Shown here one piece after another: positions 1 to 7,555 of a stretch of DNA of 64,000 bases. The notes beneath the pieces are model-generated. The model was given only the letters and a program-made list of their open reading frames with translations. It was not told the DNA's origin and ran no database searches. The stretch is from DATEPR01 sp036273855 (GTDB lineage Bacteria > Actinomycetota > Actinomycetes > Mycobacteriales > Pseudonocardiaceae). A program made the translations under genes and the position numbers. Positions within the stretch are counted from its first letter, which is position 1. Each line of letters starts with the position of its first letter. The stretch spans positions 1-64,000 of the forward strand of contig DASUGU010000106.1 of NCBI GenBank assembly GCA_036273855.1, in the 5' to 3' direction.

Positions 1-195
1 TGGCATCACTCACTCAAAGAAACCCACAAACGGGGTTTACAGACATAAATGCTCTACTAGCATCATCGGCACACTGTTGAGTTCTCAAAGAACACACGCA
101 CACCACCACACACCACAACCAAGCAGCATGAGTGCGGGGCGTACATCCCGTATTCAAGCATAGATCCTGAAGCGGACTAACCGGATCAGGAGTGC
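1..195 (-). other. 5' leader of a leftward rRNA operon
   Basis: On the minus strand this stretch holds the actinobacterial pre-16S leader signature: a TTTGAGAACTCAACAGTGTG-like segment at about 70-98, the boxA-like region that precedes 16S rRNA in this phylum. It lies just downstream of two good sigma-70-type promoters. The 16S gene itself would begin left of base 1 and is not visible. The same signature also occurs in 16S-23S spacers, but the promoters directly upstream favour the leader. Confidence 0.7.
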
Positions 196-201
196 CGAAG
201 G

Positions 202-230
202 AGCTTATCAGGAGTGGTCCGAGCTGTCAA
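202..230 (-). promoter_or_regulatory. rRNA promoter, proximal
   Basis: Read on the minus strand: -35 TTGACA (230-225), a 17-bp spacer, and -10 TAAGCT (207-202), predicting a start near 195. It points left into the rRNA leader. The consensus -35 with ideal spacing is typical of rrn promoters. Confidence 0.7.
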
Positions 231-313
231 ACATGATCTCCGACACCGGGCCGAACTCTGTCCCGCCCCCAATCCGGAAGACCGGGAGCGATCCGTTCCT
301 TGCGACGGGAGAA

Positions 314-342
314 AAGTTACTCACAGCGGCGACCCGAGTCAA
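314..342 (-). promoter_or_regulatory. rRNA promoter, distal
   Basis: A second tandem promoter on the minus strand: -35 TTGACT (342-337), a 17-bp spacer, and -10 TAACTT (319-314). It lies 112 bp upstream of the proximal promoter and just past the stop codon of the neighbouring minus-strand gene (stop at 364-366). Tandem promoters are usual for actinobacterial rrn operons. Confidence 0.6.
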
Positions 343-363
343 ATCGGCTGGTCAGCGGCCTGT

Positions 364-3300
364 TCACGCCGGTTTACCCCTCGGCCGGAGCCACAGCGTG
401 GCGCTGTACTGACCTTCGACGGCCGCCACAATCGCCTGTGGTGTGGACGGTTCCCGATCACCGAGCAGCAGAACGTCGAAGCCCCAGGTGTCGAATTCCC
501 GGAGCACCGTTATCGGATCGTCGCCGATCTCACTCGTCTGTGTGACGGAGAACGCGCAGAAGATGTGCGGCCGGTCCCGGCGCAGCAGGCGCACCAGGCC
601 GCCCAGCGCCCGGTGCCCCCGGCCGGCGATGTCGACCTTCACCACGGTGAGCGGCATCCCTCGCAGCCCGTCAACGGTCTCGAACTCCTTGTCCAGCCGT
701 ACGGAGGGCACGGTCACCTGTTCCGCGTCACCGGGATCGTCTGCCGGCGGTGACACCAGGACTCCCCCGGTCATCGCGGGTGTCGCGGCGAGCCGGCCCG
801 CCGTGTCCCAGGCAGCCGCCGGCAGGACGGTGAGCCGTTCCGCCACGGCGTCCGGCACGTTGATGGAGACGTTGTGCCGCAACAGTTCCGTCGCCGGTAG
901 ATGGGGTTCCACGGCGACCACGGCACCGCTCGTGCCCAGCCGGCTGAGCACCCGGAGACTGTGATAGCCGACATAGGCACCGATGTCGACGAACACGCCG
1001 CCCGGCTCGACCAGCGAGTCGATCAGCGTGCTCAGCTCGGGTTCCCACACCCCGTTGCTGGACAGCAGCGGCAGCATCACCCCGTCGTCGGCGGGCAGCC
1101 GGAGCAGGCCGGCGTCGGACAGCACCAGTGAGCTGTGCGGCAGCTCGTCGACGTGATCCTGGGCACGTCGTTCGTGCTCGCGCAGCACGACCCGGCGCAG
1201 CGCGTCGGACGCGGACAGCGCCTGGCCGGCCGCGCGCAGGCCGGTCTCGGTGCGGCTGTCCTGGTCGCGCAGCACGGCCGCGACCCGCGATTCGAGATCA
1301 CCCATGCGGTCGAGGGTGCGGTCGACGGCCTTGGTGAGCCGGTCGAGCCGGTCGGTGAACACGGCGAGCTGCTTGCCGCGCTTCGCGGCCTCGCCCACCA
1401 CGGCGTCCTCGACCTCGTCCATGCGGCGGGTCTGGCCGGCGACGTCGGCCCGTACCCGCAGGGCGCCGTCGTCGACTCCGTGCAGCCGGTCGTCCAGGTG
1501 GGCGATGCGTTCGGCGAGCAGGTCGAGCTGTTCGGACACCAGGCTCAGCTCGGGCAGGTCGGCCGCCGAGGTCGCGGCGTCCTGGCGGGCGGCGAGTTCC
1601 TCGACCGACCGCTCCATGCCGTCCACGAGCGTGCCCAGGACGGTGCGCATGTGGGCGTCGTAGTGGTTGAGCACGCGCAGCACGGCCTTGCGCAGCGCCG
1701 GCGCCATCGGGATCTTGTGACCCGCGTCGACATCCGGCTCGCGCAGCAGCACGTGCCGGGCGGAACGCAACGGGCGCAGCGGATCCCGGTTGTTCTGCGG
1801 TACCCGCGCCGCCGCGTTGTGGGCCCGCCACGCGTGATAGGCGTGCTCCACCCGGTCCCGCAGCCGAGCACCGGCAATGTCGACGGCGTGCCCGCGCAGC
1901 AGTGTCGCCCGGCCGGTGGCGCCGAGTCGGACGGCGGCGTCCGGGTCGTCGGCGATCTGCTGGAGAGCGGCCGGGTCCGGGTCGTCGGGCACCAGGAGGG
2001 CGCCGTCAGCGCCGAGCAGTTCGGCGATCGGGCCGCCGTCCAGGCCCACCACGGGCAGGCCGCGGGCGGCCCCGTCGGCGACGATCATGCTGATCCGGTC
2101 GGTGCCCGAGCGGTGCAGGGCGAGCAGGCAGTCCGCCGTGTCCAGCCAGGCGTTCCGGTCCTCGCTCGCCCGCTGTTCGACCAGGGCGATCCGGTCGTCG
2201 TCGCCCGCGGCCAGGCGCAGCCGTTCGGCCGCCGCCTCGTGCCGGTCGACGCCGTCGACCAGCAACAGCAGTCGCACGTCGGTCCGGTCGGCGAAGGCGT
2301 CGGCGAACGCGGTGACGACGCCGAGTGCGTTGTCGGCCCGCTCGTGCGCGTGGTCGACGACGGCGGCGAACACCACGGCATCCGGCTTCTCCGGCCAGCC
2401 CAGCCGGTCCCGTGCGGTCTGCCGGGCGACGTCGTCGATGGCCGGGAGGTCGGGCACGGGCAGCGGGATCGCGTGCACCGGCAGGCTGGTCGCACTGTCC
2501 AGTTCGGACTGGGCGGCCTGGGTGAGCGTCCAGATCTCGTCAGCGCCCCGGTAACCGGACACGGCGCCGGTGTCGTCCGGCAGGGCGACGACGTGCCGGC
2601 GTCGGGCCAGCCCACTGGGCACGGTCCCGCAGCACAGCACCACCGGGTAGTCCGGTTCGCTGGACACCGGCAGGCCGGACGCGGCGGCCGTGGTGCGCAG
2701 CAGGTCGGCGAGCCTGCTCCGGCCCAGCACGGACACGCCGAGCTGGTCGGTCAGGCGGGTGCCGGTGTCCGGCGCCCTCGGCACGGCCTCGGGCGGCAGC
2801 GCGCCGCTGGACACGCCCGCGGCGGCGCACCACTCGCGGAACGCGTCGGCATCCGCGCCGAACGGGTCGGGGAACCGGCGCCGCAGGCCCGCGTCGTCCG
2901 CCCACACCGCTGCCGACCACCGGGTGCTGCCCGGTTGGTCGGCCGGAGCGCACGCCCAGTCCAGAAACTCCACCGGCGACGTGGGCAGCGCCGGCGGGAC
3001 CTCGGTGCCGTCACGTTCGGCGGCCAGCCAGGCCGTGCGGTAACGCGCCCGCAGGCTCGCCGGCACACCGGACGACCCGATCCGGCGAGGCAGCTCGGCA
3101 GGATCACCCGGTTGAGCGGCGGCGGACAGCGCCGAGACGTAGGCGGAACACAGTTTGGCCAGCAACCGGTGCGCGGACAGCAGCACCCTGGGCCGCTCGG
3201 CGATCCGCGCGGACAGCAGCCACGGCCGTTCCGGGTCGAAACCGGCGAAGTGCACGGTGCGCAGCGGGGCGCCGCCGACGGTCACCGCGCCCTGCTCGTC

Positions 3301-4014
3301 GGCCAGCATCGGCCGCTGGGCGGCGTTCCACACCGACAACCCGATACCGGGATCGCGCAGCACGTGGTGGGTCAGCAGCACGGCGGCGCCGTCCAGGAAC
3401 GCGTCAGCGGGTTCGCGCAGCGCGTGCTCCGCCCACGCGGCAAGGAAATCCGCCGCACCCCGGTTCACCGCGACCATGGCCGGGTCGAACAGCCCGGCGG
3501 CCCGCAGGTCGGCCGCGTCCGGCCGCAGGTCGTCCTCCGGCAGCGCGGCCAACACCCTCGGCACCAGCACCAGCGAGTGATCGACGAGACCGGTCAGCAC
3601 CGGTGCCACGATCGGCGCCAGCACCAGCACCGACGGGTCCAGATACAGCACGGGACCGCTGGTCTGCGCGGACGTCACCAGCCACCGCATCAGCCTCGGC
3701 CGCAACACCGCGCACAGTTCGTCCGGTGCGAACGCGGTGCGCAGCCTGGCCAGTTCGTCGTCGCCGATGCCCAGTTCGCCGGGCAGCACGAACCGGGCGC
3801 CCTCCGCGAGCCTGCCCAGTTCGCCGAGTTCGGCGAGGGTGTCCGGGTCGCAGTCGACGAGCAGCGCGTGGCAGGTGGCACCCGGATGGTGGTCGGCGAA
3901 CGACTTCGCGAGCACACGGACCGACGGCAGAGCCCGCAGCGACGCGACCGTACAGGCGGTCACGGCGACGGTATCCGGTCCGGCCGGAGGGTCTTCCTCG
4001 GTCACGCGCGCCAA
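364..4014 (-). CDS. Glycosyltransferase-glycosyltransferase-FkbM methyltransferase fusion (1216 aa)
   Basis: A very large multidomain enzyme. Residues about 15-300 resemble a GT-A-type transferase; the segment VLYLDPSVLVLAPI sits where a metal-binding acidic motif is expected. Residues about 430-720 look like a GT-B transferase, with RDRLGWPEKPDAVVFAAV near 536 and the nucleotide-sugar-binding-like VADGAARGLPVVGLDGGPIA near 641. Residues about 780-930 are charged and heptad-rich (coiled coil). Residues about 990-1210 are an FkbM-type SAM methyltransferase, with motif I VFVDIGAYVGYHS near 1004. No signal peptide or membrane segment is seen. Likely role (inferred): making and O-methylating a cell-surface glycan. 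It stands alone next to an rRNA operon, 18 bp downstream of glnA2, so it may be read through from that gene. Confidence 0.75.
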   Translation of the reverse strand: MARVTEEDPPAGPDTVAVTACTVASLRALPSVRVLAKSFADHHPGATCHALLVDCDPDTLAELGELGRLAEGARFVLPGELGIGDDELARLRTAFAPDELCAVLRPRLMRWLVTSAQTSGPVLYLDPSVLVLAPIVAPVLTGLVDHSLVLVPRVLAALPEDDLRPDAADLRAAGLFDPAMVAVNRGAADFLAAWAEHALREPADAFLDGAAVLLTHHVLRDPGIGLSVWNAAQRPMLADEQGAVTVGGAPLRTVHFAGFDPERPWLLSARIAERPRVLLSAHRLLAKLCSAYVSALSAAAQPGDPAELPRRIGSSGVPASLRARYRTAWLAAERDGTEVPPALPTSPVEFLDWACAPADQPGSTRWSAAVWADDAGLRRRFPDPFGADADAFREWCAAAGVSSGALPPEAVPRAPDTGTRLTDQLGVSVLGRSRLADLLRTTAAASGLPVSSEPDYPVVLCCGTVPSGLARRRHVVALPDDTGAVSGYRGADEIWTLTQAAQSELDSATSLPVHAIPLPVPDLPAIDDVARQTARDRLGWPEKPDAVVFAAVVDHAHERADNALGVVTAFADAFADRTDVRLLLLVDGVDRHEAAAERLRLAAGDDDRIALVEQRASEDRNAWLDTADCLLALHRSGTDRISMIVADGAARGLPVVGLDGGPIAELLGADGALLVPDDPDPAALQQIADDPDAAVRLGATGRATLLRGHAVDIAGARLRDRVEHAYHAWRAHNAAARVPQNNRDPLRPLRSARHVLLREPDVDAGHKIPMAPALRKAVLRVLNHYDAHMRTVLGTLVDGMERSVEELAARQDAATSAADLPELSLVSEQLDLLAERIAHLDDRLHGVDDGALRVRADVAGQTRRMDEVEDAVVGEAAKRGKQLAVFTDRLDRLTKAVDRTLDRMGDLESRVAAVLRDQDSRTETGLRAAGQALSASDALRRVVLREHERRAQDHVDELPHSSLVLSDAGLLRLPADDGVMLPLLSSNGVWEPELSTLIDSLVEPGGVFVDIGAYVGYHSLRVLSRLGTSGAVVAVEPHLPATELLRHNVSINVPDAVAERLTVLPAAAWDTAGRLAATPAMTGGVLVSPPADDPGDAEQVTVPSVRLDKEFETVDGLRGMPLTVVKVDIAGRGHRALGGLVRLLRRDRPHIFCAFSVTQTSEIGDDPITVLREFDTWGFDVLLLGDREPSTPQAIVAAVEGQYSATLWLRPRGKPA

Positions 4015-4032
4015 CCTAGCGCCCGCCTGAAG

Positions 4033-5376
4033 CTAGAGCACAGGTAGACCGGTACGCAGCTCGTAGGGCGTGACCTCGCTGCGGTAGCCGTCCCACTCGA
4101 TCCGCTTGTTGCGCAGGAAGAAGTCGTAGACGTGCTCGCCAAGCGCCTCGGCGACCAACTCGGAGTTCTCCAGTTCGGCCAGTGCCTCGCCGAGGTTCTG
4201 CGGCAGGCTCGCGTAGCCGGCGGCCTTGCGTTCCGCCTCGGACAGCGACCACACGTCGTCCTCGGCGGCCGGCGGGAGTTCGTACTTCTCCTGCACGCCA
4301 CGCAGGCCGGCGGCCAGGATCACCGCGTAGGCCAGGTACGGGTTGCACGCCGAGTCGGGCGTGCGGATCTCCACCCTGCGCGACGCCGACTTCGTCGGCT
4401 TGTACATGGGCACCCTGACCAGCGCGGACCGGTTGGCGTGCCCCCAGCAGACCGCCGAGGGCGCCTCGCCGCCGACCATGAGCCGCTTGTACGAGTTCAC
4501 CCATTGGTTGGTCACCGCGCTGATCTCGCGCGCGTGCTTGAGCAGACCGGCGACGAACGCCTGGCCCGTCGGCGACAGGTCGTAGGGGTTCTCGCTGTCG
4601 TAGAAGGCGTTCCGGTCACCCTCGAACAGGCTGACGTGCGTGTGCATGCCGGAACCGGGCCGGTGGGAGAACGGTTTCGGCATGAACGACGCCCGTACGC
4701 CCTGGGTGATGGCGACCTCCTTGACGACGTAGCGGAACGTCATCACGTTGTCGGCCATGGTGAGGGCGTCGGCGTAACGCAGGTCGATCTCCTGCTGGCC
4801 GGGCGCGCCCTCGTGGTGGCTGAACTCGACGGAGATGCCCATCGCCTCCAGCGCCTCGATGGCGTGCCGGCGGAAATGGGTGGCCGTGGCGTGGCTGGCC
4901 TGGTCGAAGTAGCCGCCGTTGTCCGCGGGCTCGGGTTCGTTGCCGTCGTCGGGCAGGCCGGTGAGCAGGAAGAACTCGATCTCGGGGTGGACGTAGCAGG
5001 TGAACCCGGCCTCCGTGGCCCTGGCCAGGGTGCGGCGCAGCACGTGCCGCGGGTCGGCCCAGGACGGTGACCCGTCCGGCATGGCGATGTCGCAGAACAT
5101 GCGGGCCGAGTAGTGGTCGCCCTCCCCGGTCTCCCACGGCAGCACCTGGAACGTCGCCGGGTCCGGTTTGGCCACCATGTCCGACTCGTAGACGCGGGAG
5201 AAACCCTCGATCGCGGAGCCGTCGAACCCGATGCCCTCGGCGAAGGCCCCCTCCAGTTCGGCAGGCGCGACGGCGACCGACTTCAGGAAACCGAGCACGT
5301 CGGTGAACCACAGCCGGACGAAGCGGATGTCGCGTTCCTCCAGCGTGCGTAGCACGAACTCCTGCTGTCGATCCAT
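4033..5376 (-). CDS. glnA2: Glutamine synthetase type I, GlnA2 class (447 aa)
   Basis: A GlnA-family ligase (glutamate + NH3 + ATP, or a related gamma-glutamylation). The start MDRQQEFVLRTLEERDIRF and the length match mycobacterial GlnA2 (446 aa) almost exactly, so the ATG at 5376 is preferred over the upstream in-frame start at 5460. Family motifs: GFDGSAIEGF, HPEIEFFL, HHEGAPGQQEIDLR, NQWVNSYKRL and SRRVEIRTPDSACNPYL. The segment EKYELPPAAED occupies the usual adenylylation-loop position. In Streptomyces, GlnA-like paralogues act on polyamines, so the substrate is not certain. No convincing Shine-Dalgarno precedes the start; a TACCCT hexamer 6 bp upstream suggests a leaderless transcript. 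In M. tuberculosis this gene also lies near the Hip1-panB block. Confidence 0.93.
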   Translation of the reverse strand: MDRQQEFVLRTLEERDIRFVRLWFTDVLGFLKSVAVAPAELEGAFAEGIGFDGSAIEGFSRVYESDMVAKPDPATFQVLPWETGEGDHYSARMFCDIAMPDGSPSWADPRHVLRRTLARATEAGFTCYVHPEIEFFLLTGLPDDGNEPEPADNGGYFDQASHATATHFRRHAIEALEAMGISVEFSHHEGAPGQQEIDLRYADALTMADNVMTFRYVVKEVAITQGVRASFMPKPFSHRPGSGMHTHVSLFEGDRNAFYDSENPYDLSPTGQAFVAGLLKHAREISAVTNQWVNSYKRLMVGGEAPSAVCWGHANRSALVRVPMYKPTKSASRRVEIRTPDSACNPYLAYAVILAAGLRGVQEKYELPPAAEDDVWSLSEAERKAAGYASLPQNLGEALAELENSELVAEALGEHVYDFFLRNKRIEWDGYRSEVTPYELRTGLPVL

Positions 5377-5382
5377 GTCCGA

Positions 5383-5388
5383 AGGGTA
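5383..5388 (-). promoter_or_regulatory. Candidate -10 box of leaderless glnA2
   Basis: TACCCT on the minus strand, ending 6 bp before the ATG at 5376, where a transcript would start at or next to the A of the start codon. No good -35 hexamer is visible. Supported mainly by the lack of a ribosome-binding site. Confidence 0.35.
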
Positions 5389-5431
5389 GGCACAGCGTGT
5401 TAACGCCGCGTTTCGGGCCTCGGCGCCGTCT

Positions 5432-5453
5432 CGATCGGTTGAGTAACCGATCG
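5432..5453. promoter_or_regulatory. Inverted repeat between glnA2 and the transporter
   Basis: Perfect 9-bp arms CGATCGGTT / AACCGATCG around a 4-bp loop, in the divergent intergenic region. Could be an operator for either gene; there is no T-run to suggest a terminator. Confidence 0.4.
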
Positions 5454-5493
5454 ATCGCACACAGTACGTACAGACCTTGTTTGAAGCCGCTCA

Positions 5494-5508
5494 TTGGTGT
5501 TACACCAA
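5494..5508. promoter_or_regulatory. Candidate operator of the carboxylate transporter
   Basis: A perfect 15-bp palindrome, TTGGTGTTACACCAA, 45 bp upstream of the transporter start. It has the TGGT...ACCA layout of FadR/LldR/PdhR-type (GntR-FCD) operators, though with a 5-bp instead of the usual 3-bp centre. The regulator is not in this window. Confidence 0.45.
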
Positions 5509-5552
5509 AACGGGCATGTCGCTCACCAGGAGTCAGACCGGAAGGAGCGGGC

Positions 5553-6833
5553 GTGGCAGGCAATGCGGCCCAGCCGAGGCAGCGCCTCACCCGGGACCAG
5601 CGGAACTCGTTCGTCGCGGCCCAACTCGGGTGGACGATGGACGCCTTCGACTACTTCATCGTCGTCCTCGTCTACGCGGACATCGCCAAGGACCTGCACA
5701 CGTCACTGCCCACGGTCGCGTTCCTGACCACGGCCACCCTGATCATGCGGCCGGTCGGCGCGATCATCTTCGGCTACTGGGCCGACCGGATCGGCAGGCG
5801 GCGACCGCTGATGACGGCCGTCATGTTCTATTCGGCGGTCGGCTTCCTGGCCGCGTTCGCGCCGAACTTCATCATCCTGGTCGTGCTGCGCATGCTGTAC
5901 GGGATCGGCATGGGCGCCGAGTGGGGCCTGGGTGCCGCGCTGGCGATGGAGAAAATCCCGGTCAGCCGCCGTGGCTTCTTCTCCGGCATGCTCCAGGAGG
6001 GCTACTCGGTCGGCTACCTGCTCGCCTCGCTGGCATCGTTGCTGGTCAACACCGAACTGGGCCTGTCGTGGCGGTGGCTGTTCGGGTTGAGCATCATTCC
6101 GGCCCTGGTGACACTGCTGATCCGGTCGCGGGTACGCGAGTCCGAGGTGTGGGAGGCGGCGCAGCAGAAACTGCGGACCACCCGCACCTCGATGCGGGAC
6201 GTGCTGTTGAACCCCACCGTCGTGCGGCGGTTCGTCTACCTGATCGTGCTGATGACGGCGTTCAACTGGATGAGTCACGGCACCCAGGACCTGTACCCGA
6301 CGTTCCTCAAGGCCACCGACCACGGCGGCGCCGCGCTGTCCGCGGCGACGGCCACGTGGATCGCGGTGATCTACAACGTCGGCGCGATCATCGGCGGCCT
6401 GGTCTTCGGCTCGCTGTCCGAGCGGTACGGCAGGCGGTACACGATCGTCTTCTGCGCGGTGATCGGCCTGCCGATCGTGCCGCTGTTCGCCTACTCGCAG
6501 ACGGCCGCGCTGCTGTGTCTCGGCTCGTTCCTGATGCAGGTCGCGGTGCAGGGTGCGTGGGGAGTGATCCCGGCCCACCTGACCGAGATGTCGCCGGACG
6601 CGATCCGCGGCTTCTACCCCGGTGTGACCTACCAGCTGGGCAACTGCCTCGCGGCGTTCAACCTCCCCATCCAGCAGACCGTCGCGGCACACATGGGCTA
6701 TCCGTTCGCGTTGATGATCACCATCGTGCCGGTGCTGATCGCGGTGGCACTGCTGACGTTGTTCGGCAAGGAGGCGAAGGGCGTCTCGTTCGGCAGTGTC
6801 GAAACGGCCACGGTGCCCGCGGCCGCGCGATAG
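5553..6833 (+). CDS. MFS carboxylate (lactate/sialate-type) proton symporter, JEN/SHS-like
   Basis: A 426-aa, 12-TM major facilitator. The features DAFDYFIVVLVYADIAKDLH near the N-terminus, RPVGAIIFGYWADRIGRRRP in loop 2-3, GMGAEWGLGAALAMEKIP and GMLQEGYSVGYLLASL are characteristic of the JEN1/SHS (TIGR00891-like) symporters for lactate, pyruvate or sialate. The GTG at 5553 is chosen because GGAAGGAG lies about 6-8 bp upstream and the upstream in-frame residues are low-quality. It is divergent from glnA2 and 20 bp ahead of lprG. A palindrome upstream suggests control by a GntR-type regulator. The substrate is inferred from family only. Confidence 0.85.
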   Translation: MAGNAAQPRQRLTRDQRNSFVAAQLGWTMDAFDYFIVVLVYADIAKDLHTSLPTVAFLTTATLIMRPVGAIIFGYWADRIGRRRPLMTAVMFYSAVGFLAAFAPNFIILVVLRMLYGIGMGAEWGLGAALAMEKIPVSRRGFFSGMLQEGYSVGYLLASLASLLVNTELGLSWRWLFGLSIIPALVTLLIRSRVRESEVWEAAQQKLRTTRTSMRDVLLNPTVVRRFVYLIVLMTAFNWMSHGTQDLYPTFLKATDHGGAALSAATATWIAVIYNVGAIIGGLVFGSLSERYGRRYTIVFCAVIGLPIVPLFAYSQTAALLCLGSFLMQVAVQGAWGVIPAHLTEMSPDAIRGFYPGVTYQLGNCLAAFNLPIQQTVAAHMGYPFALMITIVPVLIAVALLTLFGKEAKGVSFGSVETATVPAAAR

Positions 6834-6840
6834 GTACGCC

Positions 6841-6846
6841 TACGAT
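6841..6846 (+). promoter_or_regulatory. Candidate -10 box of leaderless lprG
   Basis: TACGAT, 7 bp before the lprG ATG. There is no Shine-Dalgarno between them, consistent with a leaderless start and separate transcription of lprG-P55 from the upstream transporter. Confidence 0.35.
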
Positions 6847-6853
6847 CCTGCGC

Positions 6854-7555
6854 ATGCCGCATCCGCACCGCCCGGTACTCGGGCTGCTGGTCGCCGTGGC
6901 CGCACTCGTCCTCGCCGGCTGTACCGGCGGCGGATCGGACTCGGCGAACCTGCCGTCCGGGTCGGCGCTGCTGGCCTCGTCCGGTGCCGCGATGCGGTCG
7001 GTGACCAGCGTGCACTTCACCATCGACGTGAACGGCACGCTCGGTGGTGTGCCGATCCAGAACGCCGACGGTGACCTGAACGCGCAGGGCGCCGCCAAGG
7101 GATCGGCCAAGATCTCCGAGTTCGGCGCGTTCGTCGAGGTCAACTTCGTGCTGCTGAACGGCACCTTCTACGTGCAGGGCCCGACTGGCGGCTACCAGAA
7201 GATCCCCGCCGCACTGGCCGGCAGCCTGTTCGACCCGACCGCGATCCTCGACCCGGACCGTGGCATCGCGAAGGTGCTGACGAGCGTGCAGGGCGCGACG
7301 ACCAAGGCCCAGGAGTCGGTGAACGGCACCGACACCTACCGGGTCACCGGCAAGGTGGCGCAGAACGTCGTGTCGGCTCTGGTCCCCGGCATCAACTCGA
7401 ACGTCGGCGCGACCGTGTGGGTGGCCGTGGCCGGCAAGCACCTGCCGGTGAAGGCGGAGTTCGCGGTGCCGGGTACCGGCGGCAGCCAGGGCGCCAAGGT
7501 CGACGTGACGATCTCCAACGTGAACGCGCCGGTCAACGTGACCGCGCCCGCGTGA
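6854..7555 (+). CDS. lprG: LppX/LprAFG-family lipoprotein (LprG-like, 233 aa)
   Basis: A lipoprotein signal (short charged N-terminus, hydrophobic LGLLVAVAALVLAGC, lipobox LAGC) followed by an LppX/LprAFG fold of about 200 residues (TSVHFTIDVNGTL..., YVQGPTGGYQKIPAAL, LDPDRGIAKVL). In mycobacteria LprG carries triacylated lipids and glycolipids across the periplasm and is co-transcribed with the transporter P55. Here the next gene overlaps by 4 bp (GTGA) and encodes a P55-like transporter, which strongly supports the assignment. The mature protein should be anchored at the outer face of the cytoplasmic membrane. Confidence 0.88.
   Translation: MPHPHRPVLGLLVAVAALVLAGCTGGGSDSANLPSGSALLASSGAAMRSVTSVHFTIDVNGTLGGVPIQNADGDLNAQGAAKGSAKISEFGAFVEVNFVLLNGTFYVQGPTGGYQKIPAALAGSLFDPTAILDPDRGIAKVLTSVQGATTKAQESVNGTDTYRVTGKVAQNVVSALVPGINSNVGATVWVAVAGKHLPVKAEFAVPGTGGSQGAKVDVTISNVNAPVNVTAPA

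Noticed and set aside
1135..4047. A 970-codon open frame on the plus strand
   Set aside because: It is antisense to the glycosyltransferase/FkbM fusion, is Gln/Arg/His-rich without domains, and its openness follows from the GC-rich third positions of the real gene.
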